A DNA stretch of 64,000 nt, from positions 2,421,693 to 2,485,692 of the forward strand of contig NZ_JH651384.1 of assembly GCF_000260135.1 (NCBI RefSeq), given 5' to 3'. The notes under the pieces were generated by a model. It did not search any database. It saw only the letters and a list, made by a program, of their open reading frames with translations, and was not told the origin of the DNA. Positions 35,980 through 45,469 of the stretch are shown piece after piece. Position 1 is the first letter of the stretch, and each line of letters begins with the position of its first letter. The stretch comes from Thiothrix nivea DSM 5205. GTDB taxonomy: Bacteria > Pseudomonadota > Gammaproteobacteria > Thiotrichales > Thiotrichaceae. A program made the translations under genes and the position numbers.

Positions 35980-36471
35980 ATGAACGAAACCAAACCTTTC
36001 AAGACCATTCTGTATGCCACCAACCTGGGTGAGCATACGCGCCCGGTGTTCCGTCAGGCCATCCATATGGCGCGGGCGCATCAGGCGAAAATCATCATGC
36101 TGCACGCGATTGCGCCGCTGGGCACGACCGGGCATACCGTACTTTCCCTGTATCTGCCGGACAAATCCATCCACGATATTGAAAAGGAAAGCATGGAGGA
36201 AATGATCCAGACCATGCAGAAGCGGCTGGAAAATTACTGCACCGAGGAAGATGACATCTGCAAGGCGAAGGACGAGCTGGTGGAAGATGCCGTGGTTGTC
36301 CCTGGCAAACCGGGCGAGGTGATCGTGCATTACGCCGATGCGCACAACGCCGACCTGATAGTGATCGGTACGCATACCCGCAAGGCGAAGGATGGCGTGC
36401 TGCTGGGTTCGACGGCGCGGCATGTGACGCAGCATAGTAAAGTGCCGGTGCTGGTGGTGCCAAACGGTTGA
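35980..36471 (+). CDS. Universal stress protein (UspA family)
   Basis: This 163-residue protein starts at the ATG at 35980, with GAGGTTGTT before it. It has KTILYATNLGEHTRPVFRQA at the start and GTHTRKAKDGVLLGSTARHVTQHSKVPVLVVP at the end, the ATP-binding G-2x-G-9x-G(S/T) signature. A UspA protein is commonly linked to TRAP transporter operons and may bind nucleotide to regulate them. The upstream terminator suggests only partial co-transcription. Confidence 0.88.
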   Translation: MNETKPFKTILYATNLGEHTRPVFRQAIHMARAHQAKIIMLHAIAPLGTTGHTVLSLYLPDKSIHDIEKESMEEMIQTMQKRLENYCTEEDDICKAKDELVEDAVVVPGKPGEVIVHYADAHNADLIVIGTHTRKAKDGVLLGSTARHVTQHSKVPVLVVPNG

Positions 36472-36626
36472 AAAATAGAGTAGAAAGCCTTTCAGGAAAA
36501 TTATAGTAACCTGCGCAAGACACCTTATCGATCGGCAAATTACAGTTCGATCTGGATACGCCCAAAAATTTCCTGCTGACCGGGCAGGCAACGCTTGCAA
36601 CTGTCAGCTGTATTTGAGGCGGCAGC

Positions 36627-37721
36627 TTATAGCGGGAACAGGTCGGCAATGACGGTTTTCTTGTCTGGCAGGCGTTTGGGCGAAGCCGGGTCGTACACCA
36701 CCAGCAGCCCCGGTTTACCGTCAGCCAGTGGGAACAGGGCGATGCCCTCGGCATGATCCTCCGGACCGACCGGAATCCGGCGGATCGCGCGTAAGCTGTC
36801 GTTTTCCACCAGGCTTTCCCCGGCGGGATTGGCTCCGCCCTTCCAGCGGTAAACCGTCATCGGCCCGTCGAGGCTCATGGTCGGCCCGGCCAAGATCAGC
36901 AGGTCGCCACCCAGCACGCACAAATCTCGCACGCCCAGCCCATTCAGTTTGAGAAAGTGCTTGCGGTAAGGCTGGCCTTACCCCCCGATGGCAGCCAGTC
37001 TCAGCAGGGTAGGGTCGTCAGGGTCTGCCACCGGTTCCAGTTCCAGAATCACTGCCCAGCCACGTAGCACCGGCCCGCGCAGGCCAAGAAAAACGCGCCT
37101 GCCGATAGCAGCCAGCCCCTCGATGTCGAGGCCGTTATCCTTGCCGGGCAGGTCGAGAAAAGGGCTTAGATGCGGGTCACAGCGCAACGCTGCCATCAGT
37201 TCGTTGCCACTGGCGTCGCCGTGCAGGCGGGCAGCGGTCAGGGTGGTATCCGCCTGTTCCACGCTGACTTGCGGGGTGTGGATGCCTGCATCGTCTGCCA
37301 CCAGCGGAATCCGCGCCAGAAGGTAGCGGTTGCCGCCACGCTTGAGTTCGGCCAGTTGCTGGAAGGCTTTTTCCAGCGGGTCATCTGTGTCCGGTTTGTT
37401 ACGCGACAGGCTGTGCGAACCGGCCAGCCACAGGTAGCCGTCGGCGTAAGCCAGACCTTCCATGTCCACTTCTTCGCCTTCTTCGTCCGCTTGTGGCGGT
37501 ATCGGCAGGGGGATGTAGTCCTTCACGGCAAAGCGGGTGTGGTGGCCATATTGTGGGTGAGCGTCGCTGTCGTTGCCCTGGTGGGTGAAGCGCTCCAGAC
37601 TGGCGGTTTCGTCATTGACCACCCACAGGGTCTGGTCGATCTGCACAGCGCCTGATAGTGCCTCACGCAACCGGGCGTGATTGGCGGCAAAGGTGAGGTG
37701 GACAGCCCTTTTACGTGCCAT
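36627..37721 (-). pseudogene. DUF3616 protein with an internal stop
   Basis: The 5' part (37721-36978) encodes 247 residues (LTFAANHARLREALSGAVQI, EEVDMEGLAYADGYLWLAGSHS, DIEGLAAIGRRVFLGLRGPV), ending at TAA (36978-36980). The following codons continue in the same frame as GQPYRKHFLKLNGLGVRDL and on to the stop at 36627, completing the DUF3616 beta-propeller. A single CAA-to-TAA change would account for the stop. The family has no known function. The gene is likely inactive, or makes a shortened protein. Confidence 0.78.
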
Positions 37722-37736
37722 GGGTATGTCAGTGCC

Positions 37737-38720
37737 TCACAGGCTCAGGTCGATCAGCGTCCGGCCCTGAACCTTGCCGGCAAGGATATCCCCGGCGGCT
37801 TGCGGAATGTCTTCCAGCGCAATGGCCTGGCCGATGTCGGTGTAAGCGCTTTCCGGCAGTTCAGCGGCCAGCAGTTCCCACGCACGGGTACGGCGCTCTT
37901 GTGGGCAACTAACGGAATCCGCGCCACGCAGGCTGACATTGCGCAGGATGAACGGCATAACCGTGGTGTTGAGCTTGAAGCTGTTCGCCAGCCCGCAGGC
38001 AGCTACCGCGCCGTTGTAGTCCATCTCCGCCAGCACCCGCGCCAGAATGTCGCCGCCAACCACATCGACCGCGCCTGCCCAGCGCTGCGATTCCAGCGGG
38101 CGAGCTGGTTGCGCCATTTCCTCGCGGCTGATGAAGTCCTCTGCACCCAGTTTGCGCAGGAAATCATGGCTGTCCGGACGCCCTGTCACGGCTGTGACAT
38201 GATAGCCACGACCCGCCAGCAGTTGCACGGCGATGCTGCCCACACCTCCCGCAGCACCCGTGACCAGCACCTTGCCGGAATCCGGTTTCACCCCGGCATC
38301 TTCCAGCGTCATCACGCACAGCATGGCGGTGAAACCTGCCGTGCCGATGATCATGGCTTTCCGCGCATCCAACCCCAGGGGCATGGGAACCAGCCAGTTG
38401 GCTTTCACCCGCGCTTTCTGCGCATAGCCGCCCCAGTAGCGTTCGCCTACGCCCCAGCCGGTGAGGATGACTGCATCACCGGGCTGGAAACGGTCGGAAG
38501 CGGATTCCACCACGGTTCCCGCCAGGTCGATGCCGGGCACCATCGGGAAGTTGCGGATGATCTTGCCGGTGCCGGTTACGGCCAGCCCGTCCTTGTAGTT
38601 GAGGGAAGAATAGGCAACATCCACCAGCACTTCGCCTTCCGGCAGGTCGGCGACCTCAAGCTGGCGGACTTCCGCCACGGTTTTGCCTTCGTTCTGGGTG
38701 AGTATCAGCGCCTTGAACAT
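37737..38720 (-). CDS. acuI: Acrylyl-CoA reductase AcuI / YhdH-type
   Basis: This 327-residue medium-chain dehydrogenase/reductase lacks the zinc site. It has SSLNYKDGLAVTGTGKI, FPMVPGIDLAGTVVES, the NADP motif VTGAAGGVGSIAVQLLAGRG and CGLANSFKLNTTVMPFILR, the AcuI/YhdH subfamily pattern. It reduces acrylyl-CoA to propionyl-CoA with NADPH. It is followed closely by the DUF3616 gene on the same strand. Confidence 0.9.
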   Translation of the reverse strand: MFKALILTQNEGKTVAEVRQLEVADLPEGEVLVDVAYSSLNYKDGLAVTGTGKIIRNFPMVPGIDLAGTVVESASDRFQPGDAVILTGWGVGERYWGGYAQKARVKANWLVPMPLGLDARKAMIIGTAGFTAMLCVMTLEDAGVKPDSGKVLVTGAAGGVGSIAVQLLAGRGYHVTAVTGRPDSHDFLRKLGAEDFISREEMAQPARPLESQRWAGAVDVVGGDILARVLAEMDYNGAVAACGLANSFKLNTTVMPFILRNVSLRGADSVSCPQERRTRAWELLAAELPESAYTDIGQAIALEDIPQAAGDILAGKVQGRTLIDLSL

Positions 38721-38768
38721 GGTGGGGGCTCCTCAGGTGGTTATGCTTGGGTATTCGGCTCATGATAG

Positions 38769-38785
38769 TGGATTGGCGCAATCCA
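38769..38785. promoter_or_regulatory. Inverted repeat upstream of the zrg-like operon
   Basis: TGGATTGGCGCAATCCA is a perfect 7-bp inverted repeat around GCG, between the divergent acuI and zrgA-like genes. Its position fits an operator for either. It does not match the usual Zur box, so its regulator is unknown. Confidence 0.4.
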
Positions 38786-38895
38786 GGCTATTTTGCCGAC
38801 AGGGATAAGGCACATACCATTCAGCGGTCAATTGCAGCCGTACCCCACGCTGATTAAAATGAGCCGCAACAGTATTGCAATCCCTGGAACACGAC

Positions 38896-39474
38896 ATGAA
38901 AACAACTACCCACTGGACAGGCACACTGGCCTTGCTGGCCTCCCTTATGGCCGCACCGCTGTCTGCCGACGAGCACACACACGCGGCAGGGCATGAGCAA
39001 CACGGCGCGCACGAACACGGCGTCGCCACCCTTTCCCTGGCTACCGGCGAGGCAGGGTTGGAAATCATGCTGGAATCCCCCGCTGCCAACCTGCTCGGTT
39101 TCGAGCACACCGCAACCAGTGCCGCAGACAAGCAGAAACTGGCGGATGTGAAGCTGAAACTGGAAGCTGGAGCAGATCTGTTCGCCATTAACGCTGAAGC
39201 CGGGTGCGCACTCAAGGATGCCGAAATCGTTTCCGCCCTGCTGGAAGATGAAGGGCAGCCCAGCAACGACACCCATGCCGAAGCAGAAACCCACAACGAC
39301 ATGGACGTGACTTGGGCATTTGTCTGCACCCAACCCGCCGAGTTGAAGGAAGTTACCGTCAAACTGTTCAGCGCCTTCCCGGACGGTGTGCAAACAATCC
39401 GCGCCGAATGGGTGACGGACAAGGGCGCGTCGGCACAGGAACTGACCCAGGATGACACCCTGCAACTGAACTGA
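38896..39474 (+). CDS. zrgA: ZrgA-like DUF2796 zinc-binding protein
   Basis: This protein of about 192 residues has a signal peptide (TGTLALLASLMAAPLSA). A His-rich stretch follows at once (DEHTHAAGHEQHGAHEHG), then the DUF2796 core (LEIMLESPAANLLGFEHTA). A second acidic/His patch lies near residue 130. Vibrio ZrgA is a periplasmic zinc binder for the ZrgABCDE import system. It is first in a four-gene operon with overlapping genes. The ATG at 38896 is preferred because the signal peptide starts there. Confidence 0.85.
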   Translation: MKTTTHWTGTLALLASLMAAPLSADEHTHAAGHEQHGAHEHGVATLSLATGEAGLEIMLESPAANLLGFEHTATSAADKQKLADVKLKLEAGADLFAINAEAGCALKDAEIVSALLEDEGQPSNDTHAEAETHNDMDVTWAFVCTQPAELKEVTVKLFSAFPDGVQTIRAEWVTDKGASAQELTQDDTLQLN

Positions 39475-40148
39475 TGAACGTCATCGAACTCAACAGTCTG
39501 CGCTACCGCTGGCCCGGCCACAGGCGCGACACCCTGGCAATTGACGGGCTGCAAGTGCGCCAAAGGGAGCATTTATTCATCCGTGGTGCTAGCGGCAGCG
39601 GCAAAACCACACTGCTCAACCTGCTGGCGGGGATCCTGCTACCAGCCAGCGGCAACCTCAGCATTCTGGGCAAAGAGATGCAGCACTTGGCCGGTTCCGC
39701 CCGCGACCGGTTCCGCGCCGACCACATGGGCGTGATCTTTCAGCAGTTCAACCTCTTGCCTTATTTGTCAGTGCTGGAAAACGTACAATTGCCTTGTCAC
39801 TTTTCCACCCGGCGCAAACAGCGGGCAGGTGACATGCAGACCACCGCTAACCGCTTGCTGGATCATCTCGGGCTGCGTGAGGATTTGCGCCACCGTTCCG
39901 TCACCGGCCTGAGTGTGGGGCAGCAGCAGCGGGTAGCCGTGGCACGCGCCCTGATCGGCAGCCCGGAGCTGATCATTGCCGATGAGCCAACCTCCGCATT
40001 GGACACTGACACCCGCGACGGCTTCCTCGACTTACTGTTCCAGGAAGCGGAAACGCAAGGCAGCACTATCGTCTTCGTCAGCCACGACCCACACATCGCC
40101 AGCCATTTCCCCCGTATAGCCGATCTGGCGGAGGTAAACCGGCCATGA
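39474..40148 (+). CDS. ABC transporter ATPase (ZrgB-like)
   Basis: This 224-residue LolD/MacB-type ATPase has Walker A GASGSGKTTLLNLL, Q-loop GVIFQQFNLLPYLSV, signature LSVGQQQRVAVARAL and Walker B LIIADEPTSALD. The ATG overlaps the zrgA stop by one base. It powers the FtsX-like permease encoded next. The operon order DUF2796, ATPase, permease, DUF3299 matches the Vibrio zrg zinc-uptake locus. Confidence 0.9.
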   Translation: MNVIELNSLRYRWPGHRRDTLAIDGLQVRQREHLFIRGASGSGKTTLLNLLAGILLPASGNLSILGKEMQHLAGSARDRFRADHMGVIFQQFNLLPYLSVLENVQLPCHFSTRRKQRAGDMQTTANRLLDHLGLREDLRHRSVTGLSVGQQQRVAVARALIGSPELIIADEPTSALDTDTRDGFLDLLFQEAETQGSTIVFVSHDPHIASHFPRIADLAEVNRP

Positions 40149-41404
40149 TCCTCCTCAAGCTTACCCTGCGCAGCCTGTGGAATCGCCGCGCCAGCCTGTT
40201 GCTGACCCTGTTTTCCATCGCCATCAGCATCACGCTGCTACTCGGGGTCGAATACATCCGCAAGGAAGCCAAGACCGCATTCCTCAGCACGATTTCCGGT
40301 ACAGACCTGGTGGTGGGTGCGCGCAGCGGCCCAGTGCAATTGCTGCTGTACAGCGTGTTCCGTATCGGCAACGCCACCAACAACATCAGCTGGCAGTCGT
40401 ATCAGGAAATCGCCGGCAACCAGCTGGTGGACTGGACAGTGCCGCTGAGCCTGGGCGACTCGCACAAGGGCTACCGAGTGCTGGGGACCAATCAGGATTA
40501 TTTTCGCCATTACCGTTACGGCGACAAGCAATTGCTGGCGTTTGTGGCTGGCAAACCGTTTGAGGGCGTGTTTGATGCTGTGCTGGGGGCTGAAGTTGCC
40601 CGTAAGCTGGGTTACCAACTGGGCGACAGGATGGTGCTGGCGCACGGGGCGGGTTCCACCAGCTTTGTCATGCACGACGACAAGCCGTTTCAGGTGGTCG
40701 GCATCCTCAAACCCACTGGCACACCGATTGACCGCACCGTACATGTGTCGCTGCAAGGCATCGAAGCCATCCACATCGACTGGGTGGGTGGGGCAAAAGT
40801 GCCGGGTTACCAGATCAGCGCGGAACAGGAGTTACACAAAAACCTGCAACCCAAGGTCATCACCGCGTTTCTGGTTGGCCTGAAAAACCGTGCGGCAGCG
40901 TTCCGGGTGCAGCGCGAAATCAACGACTACCAGCGCGAACCGCTGCTGGCGGCGATTCCCGGCATTGCGCTGGCGGAATTGTGGCAGGCCATCGGCATGT
41001 TTGAAACCGTGTTGCGCATCATCACCGGCTTTGTGGTGGTGGCGGGTTTACTGGGGATGCTGACCGTGCTGCTGTCCACCCTGAACGAGCGGCGGCGGGA
41101 AATGGCGATCCTGCGGGCAGTGGGGGCGCACCCTCGGCAGGTGTTCCTGCTGTTTGTGCTGGAAGCCTTGGTGCTGGTAGTGCTGGGCTGTGCGCTGGGG
41201 GTAGTGCTGGTGTATGTCATGCTGTTTGCGGCACGCCCTTGGGTAATGGCTGAATATGGCTTTTACCTGCACACCTGGGTTCCGGATACGGCGGATTTGC
41301 TGATGCTTGCCGTAGTGGCGGGGCTTGCGCTACTGTTCAGCCTGATTCCGGGGGCAATTGCCTATCGGCGTTCGTTGCAAGATGGTTTGACTGTAAGGGT
41401 TTGA
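40145..41404 (+). CDS. ABC transporter permease, FtsX type (ZrgC-like)
   Basis: This 419-residue protein has one N-terminal helix (LLLTLFSIAISITLLLGVEYI), a large periplasmic MacB-like domain (residues about 45-270), and three C-terminal helices in the FtsX block (LGMLTVLLSTLNERRREMAIL RAVGAHPRQ). Its start overlaps the ATPase stop by 4 bases. It acts with the ATPase and ZrgA-like protein. Members of this class work by moving a periplasmic lever, so direct zinc transport is an inference from the Vibrio locus. Confidence 0.9.
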   Translation: MILLKLTLRSLWNRRASLLLTLFSIAISITLLLGVEYIRKEAKTAFLSTISGTDLVVGARSGPVQLLLYSVFRIGNATNNISWQSYQEIAGNQLVDWTVPLSLGDSHKGYRVLGTNQDYFRHYRYGDKQLLAFVAGKPFEGVFDAVLGAEVARKLGYQLGDRMVLAHGAGSTSFVMHDDKPFQVVGILKPTGTPIDRTVHVSLQGIEAIHIDWVGGAKVPGYQISAEQELHKNLQPKVITAFLVGLKNRAAAFRVQREINDYQREPLLAAIPGIALAELWQAIGMFETVLRIITGFVVVAGLLGMLTVLLSTLNERRREMAILRAVGAHPRQVFLLFVLEALVLVVLGCALGVVLVYVMLFAARPWVMAEYGFYLHTWVPDTADLLMLAVVAGLALLFSLIPGAIAYRRSLQDGLTVRV

Positions 41405-41405
41405 G

Positions 41406-42095
41406 ATGAAAACAAGGATTTTGCCTGTCGTATTGCTGGCCACTTTGCTGTCAGCCTGTGGGGAAGAGAAGGCTGCGGAAAACCAGACGGAGGTTCCTGC
41501 GGATACTGCCGTAACGGCTCCGGCCTTGCCTGCGGATGCGCCTGCCGTCGGTACACCAATTGCCAATGTCACCAAAACAGCCAAGGATGACCAGCCCAAA
41601 CAGGATGGCGAATACACCAAACTCGACTGGGAAGACCTGGAGCTACCGGGGCAGGGTCTGGAAGACATCATCAAAAAATACCAGCCGCAGATCGACGCCA
41701 TTCCCGAAGGCGACCCGGCGGAAGATGCGGTGATGGACAGAATGCAGGCAGAACTTAACGCCGCCCCGGTCAACGACGCATTAGATGGCAAGAAGATCAA
41801 AATCCCCGGCTTCATTTCCCCGCTGGAAGTGGATGAGGCCAAAGGCATGGTGAAAGAATTCCTGCTGGTACCGTATTTCGGTGCCTGTATCCACGTGCCG
41901 CCACCGCCGCTCAACCAGACTCTGCTGGTGAAACCGTTACCCGACAAAAGCATCGGTATGGAGCGCATGTACGAACCCGTATGGGTTTCCGGCACCCTTA
42001 TCGCCAAACAGGCGCATACTGACCTGGCTGAAGCTGGCTACCAGCTCCGTGATGCCCAAGTGGAAATCTACCAGGATGCAGGGGAAACGCCGTAA
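41406..42095 (+). CDS. DUF3299 lipoprotein
   Basis: This 229-residue protein has a lipoprotein signal (LPVVLLATLLSAC with Cys19). A low-complexity Ala/Glu/Pro linker follows, then the DUF3299 domain (IKIPGFISPLEVDEAKGMVK, EFLLVPYFGACIHVPPPP, LNQTLLVKPL). DUF3299 proteins accompany zrg-type operons and carry a conserved CIHVPPP motif that may bind metal. It starts one base after the permease stop, so it belongs to the operon. Confidence 0.88.
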   Translation: MKTRILPVVLLATLLSACGEEKAAENQTEVPADTAVTAPALPADAPAVGTPIANVTKTAKDDQPKQDGEYTKLDWEDLELPGQGLEDIIKKYQPQIDAIPEGDPAEDAVMDRMQAELNAAPVNDALDGKKIKIPGFISPLEVDEAKGMVKEFLLVPYFGACIHVPPPPLNQTLLVKPLPDKSIGMERMYEPVWVSGTLIAKQAHTDLAEAGYQLRDAQVEIYQDAGETP

Positions 42096-42096
42096 T

Positions 42097-42489
42097 TTAG
42101 CCGTTGGGGTGCGCAATGAAACGGTGCAGCACCTTTTTCCACAGCAACCAGTACAGCAACACGCCGATGGCGTCGGCGGCAAAATCCGCGAAGGAAAATG
42201 ACCGCCACGGGGTAAGCGCTTGCAATATCTCAATGCCTGCACCGTAGGAAAGCAGTAAAGGTAACTTCCAGCACCAGAAACTGCGCGGTGTGGCGATATC
42301 GAGCAAACTGGCAAAGCTGAAGAAGACCAGCGCATGCACGATTTTGTCCTTGCCGTTGCTCAGGTCGATGCCGTGGATAGGCATCAGGGCTGTCGCCAGC
42401 CCTGCCAGTATCAGGCCGACAAACAATAACTTCAGTATCTGCCGGGTTTGCGGCATGTCTGCCAAAAGCCGTGATAGGATTGTTTCCAT
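42097..42489 (-). CDS. VanZ-like membrane protein
   Basis: This 130-residue protein has about four helices and the VanZ motifs DKIVHALVFFSFASLL and GAGIEILQALTPWRSFSFADFAADAIG. The function of such stand-alone VanZ proteins is unknown. It converges with the DUF3299 gene (stop codons one base apart). Its ATG (complement of 42487-42489) overlaps the start of the divergent gene at 42488, so one of the two starts may really be further in; 42456 is the next ATG. Confidence 0.8.
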   Translation of the reverse strand: METILSRLLADMPQTRQILKLLFVGLILAGLATALMPIHGIDLSNGKDKIVHALVFFSFASLLDIATPRSFWCWKLPLLLSYGAGIEILQALTPWRSFSFADFAADAIGVLLYWLLWKKVLHRFIAHPNG

Positions 42490-43153
42490 GGATATACCTG
42501 CTAGTGTATTTAACGAAGACTGGTTATGGCTCACCAGCTTCCTGTATTTGCTGTTGTTGGGACATGCAGCCCGTCATGCCGCGTGGGGGTACGTACATAA
42601 GCACATACATGTTTACCTGGGTGCTATCGTATTTGCAAGTTTGATCTGGATATTGCGGGCAGGCATAGGCAGCAACCTCAACTTCCATTTCCTCGGCATC
42701 ACCGTGATGACCCTGATGTTTGGCTGGCGACTGGCGCTGGTTGCGGCTACGGCCATAGTCAGCATCACGTTCTGGCGGCTGGAAGCCGGTTTGCTGGCCG
42801 TACCCATTAACACGCTGGTGATGGGTGGCATCCCGATTGTGGTTACGTATGCCTTGCTGCGCTGGAGCCAACGCCATCTGCCCACCAATATTTTTGTGTT
42901 CGTGTTCGTGAACGCTTTCCTGGCCGCAGTGCTCAGCACGGTGGCCGTCATTGGCGTGGGCAGCCTGCTGCTGTGGTGGACTGGCACTTTTTCCGCCTAT
43001 TACTTGCAAACCTATTACCTGCCTTACATTCCGCTGCTGATGTTTCCGGAAGGCTTGATCAACGGCATGTTGACCGCCATCGCCGTAGTGTATGCGCCGC
43101 AGTGGATTCCGGTGTTCGATGACGCCCGTTACCTGCGCAAGCGGGGGGAATAA
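42488..43153 (+). CDS. Energy-coupling factor permease-like membrane protein
   Basis: This 221-residue protein has about six helices: FLYLLLLGHAARHAAWGYV, YLGAIVFASLIWILRAGIG, FHFLGITVMTLMFGWRLALV and FPEGLINGMLTAIAVVYAP. The pattern matches the CbiM/COG3235 group of ECF-type permease proteins. Its neighbourhood next to a zinc-type operon suggests a metal link, but this is inference. The start at 42488 is used because upstream in-frame sequence lies antisense to the VanZ gene. Confidence 0.75.
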   Translation: MDIPASVFNEDWLWLTSFLYLLLLGHAARHAAWGYVHKHIHVYLGAIVFASLIWILRAGIGSNLNFHFLGITVMTLMFGWRLALVAATAIVSITFWRLEAGLLAVPINTLVMGGIPIVVTYALLRWSQRHLPTNIFVFVFVNAFLAAVLSTVAVIGVGSLLLWWTGTFSAYYLQTYYLPYIPLLMFPEGLINGMLTAIAVVYAPQWIPVFDDARYLRKRGE

Positions 43154-43156
43154 GTC

Positions 43157-44104
43157 CTAAAATTCCAGCAGGCTGTGGATTTCGGCCTGCATCCGCCCCA
43201 CCGTGGAGCGGCCTTCCTTGATGGCTTCCTCCGCGCGGAAAAATTCCAGCAAACCGATGTTTTCCAGCCTGGGCGCAAGCAGGATCTCCGGCGGGTCACC
43301 CGCCATGCGGCTGCGGGTAATCTTGTCCTGCATGATGTTGATGGAAGCTGCCAGCGCGTCCATCAGCCCGGGTTCGTATTCCTTGCTGGTACTGGTATCC
43401 GGCAACAGCACCGAGGAATATTCGCGCAGGGAAGCCGCCAAGCTATCGACCAGGCTTTCCCCCTTGTTGTTGGCGGCAGCCTTGGTGATGCCTGCTGGCT
43501 TTGCTGCCACCTTATCCCTGGCCTTGTGGGTGTGATGCGCATAGCGGCGCGCAACATTGCCATTCAGGTTGACCGCAATCACGACTTCAGCACCGAGGGC
43601 GCGGCACAGTGAAACCGGCACCGGGTTGACCAACCCGCCATCCACCAGCCACTGCTTGCGGTGACGGAATGGCGGAAACAGGCCGGGCAGGGCGATGGAA
43701 GCCCATACCGCATCCAGCACCCGGCCTTCCGTAAACCAGACTTCGCGGCCATTTTCAAGGTTGGTGGAAACCGTGGCAAAGGTGCGCGGAAGTTCGGTAA
43801 TGCGTTGGGCTTCCTCACACACATGAGCATGGAAAAACTGTTGCAACTTGTCGCGTTTGACGAAGCCATTGAGAGACACATTCAACTCAAAAAAACGCAT
43901 CAGCTCCAGCCGCGTCAGCGACAGCACCCAGCGTTCCAGCCTATCCAGATTACCAGCAGCATAAGCAGCACCCACGATGGAACCGACCGAACAGCCACAG
44001 ATAATGTCGGGGTGGATGCCCATCTCTGCCAGCGCGCGCAACACGCCGATGTGCGCCCACCCACGTGAGGAACCACTGCCAAGGGCTATACCGATACGGG
44101 GCAT
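43157..44104 (-). CDS. Patatin-like phospholipase (RssA-like)
   Basis: This 315-residue protein has the oxyanion-hole glycine stretch LGSGSSRGWAHIG, nucleophile Ser39 in GCSVG and the catalytic Asp in LVDGGLVNPVPV. This is the Ser-Asp dyad of bacterial patatins close to E. coli RssA. It should hydrolyse acyl lipids. An insert of about 45 residues (RRYAHHTHKARDKVAAKPAG and on) separates the catalytic core from the C-terminal helices. It is followed upstream on the same strand by the 44111-45235 gene. Confidence 0.9.
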   Translation of the reverse strand: MPRIGIALGSGSSRGWAHIGVLRALAEMGIHPDIICGCSVGSIVGAAYAAGNLDRLERWVLSLTRLELMRFFELNVSLNGFVKRDKLQQFFHAHVCEEAQRITELPRTFATVSTNLENGREVWFTEGRVLDAVWASIALPGLFPPFRHRKQWLVDGGLVNPVPVSLCRALGAEVVIAVNLNGNVARRYAHHTHKARDKVAAKPAGITKAAANNKGESLVDSLAASLREYSSVLLPDTSTSKEYEPGLMDALAASINIMQDKITRSRMAGDPPEILLAPRLENIGLLEFFRAEEAIKEGRSTVGRMQAEIHSLLEF

Positions 44105-44110
44105 GGGGCG

Positions 44111-45235
44111 CTAGTCCATCGCCAGCACGATGTTGTTGCTGCTGCCGTTCAAGACGGTGAATTCCCGCCGCCGTTCCCGCCCGTCCAGATTGGCGACCGC
44201 CTCATAATGGCCGGGTGAAACCACCAGTATGGCGGAATGCCGTCGGGGCGAAGCAATTTCCTGCCTGCCACCATCCAACCGGTACAAAGTCCAGCGCATC
44301 GGACGCATCGCGGGGGAATTTCCCAGTGTTGCCACCAGATTGACCTGACCGGTTGGCACCTGGATGCTGGCAGTGCTGACCTTTCCACTACTAACCTGTA
44401 CCCGCCGTGTCTGGCTGGCGCTATTGACAGCTGCAACCACATCGTATTCACCCACTGGCAGAATTTGGCTGATAGACCCGCTACCCCTGTCTTCCAGCAA
44501 GGTGTGGCCAGCCGCAGTGCCACTAACAGCCACTACCCGCCAGTCAGCCTGATGGTTGCTGGAAACCCGCAGGCGGCCTATTTGTGTGCTAAAAACGGGA
44601 GCTGCCACACTGCCGGGGGCAACATTTACGGCCCGGCTTTCCTCATATGCGCCAATGTGCAAACTGACTGCGTAACTACCCGCAGGCAAGGCCAGTTGCA
44701 GGTTACGCCCCCCCAGTTGCTGGCTGCTACCATTGGCCTGGGAACGGATATGCCAGACAACATCAGCATCATTGACCTGCAAACCACCAGGAATATTGGC
44801 TGATAAGGCCAGATTGGGTGGCTGGGAAATCTGGCCGCCACGCCCTCTTATTTGTGAAAAGTCCCTGGAGGAGGTAGCAGCGGGCGTATTTTCCAGGCGC
44901 TGGAACATGTTATTTGACGCCACTACCCGTTGCTGTTTGCCAACCCCGGGCACGGCAACCAACCAGTGTGCAGACTCACCTGTTTCTGTCTGTTGCAAAC
45001 GGGGATCATCCACCACCGGGGTAGTCCTGATCCAGCGAAAGGAAGGCACCTGATCCGTATCCGGTAAGGCAAAACGGCTCAGCCAACCAGCCACAAACTG
45101 CATCAGGGGCTGCTCATGCCCCACCTCGGGTTGGGCGTAAACCTGTGGATCAACACCTGCCCAGCTGCTACTCCCAGCTAACAACAGCCCGCCACACACA
45201 ATGGCTTTGAATACCATGCCACGCTTCGTTTTCAT
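44111..45235 (-). CDS. Secreted hypothetical protein with beta-rich repeats
   Basis: This 374-residue protein has a signal peptide (VFKAIVCGGLLLAGSSSWA). I do not recognise the family. The C-terminal two-thirds contains repeated beta-sandwich-like units (LPAGSYAVSLHIG, LPVGEYDVVAAVN, VSPGHYEAVANLDG) spaced about 85 residues apart, resembling carboxypeptidase-regulatory or PEGA-type repeats. It is therefore probably an exported binding or structural protein. It is 6 bases upstream of the patatin gene and likely co-transcribed with it. Confidence 0.6.
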   Translation of the reverse strand: MKTKRGMVFKAIVCGGLLLAGSSSWAGVDPQVYAQPEVGHEQPLMQFVAGWLSRFALPDTDQVPSFRWIRTTPVVDDPRLQQTETGESAHWLVAVPGVGKQQRVVASNNMFQRLENTPAATSSRDFSQIRGRGGQISQPPNLALSANIPGGLQVNDADVVWHIRSQANGSSQQLGGRNLQLALPAGSYAVSLHIGAYEESRAVNVAPGSVAAPVFSTQIGRLRVSSNHQADWRVVAVSGTAAGHTLLEDRGSGSISQILPVGEYDVVAAVNSASQTRRVQVSSGKVSTASIQVPTGQVNLVATLGNSPAMRPMRWTLYRLDGGRQEIASPRRHSAILVVSPGHYEAVANLDGRERRREFTVLNGSSNNIVLAMD

Positions 45236-45469
45236 GGGTTTTCCTCACTCAGCGCATGACGGGGCTGGTTCCCGCACCCCCACAGGTTTAATAGGCAAAA
45301 TGCCCGACACCATTTTTTCAAAAAAAACGGCGCTTTTTTGTAATTCGTTGCCATTAAATCTATACCGCGTTCTGACACATTCCCAATAGAAAGCGATTAT
45401 GGAATCAATAACAATAGCTGGCAGACAAACCCGGACGTTTTTACGCCTGATGGTTTTATGGGGGTAGCA

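Noticed and set aside
36480-36626. Short open frame on the plus strand (GKLQFDLDTPKNFLLTGQ)
   Set aside because: It is about 30 codons with no start signal or neighbour support; possibly a remnant but not callable.
37677-38765. 362-codon open frame on the plus strand over acuI
   Set aside because: AcuI motifs are unambiguous on the minus strand; the plus frame shows only low-complexity His/Gln/Arg sequence.
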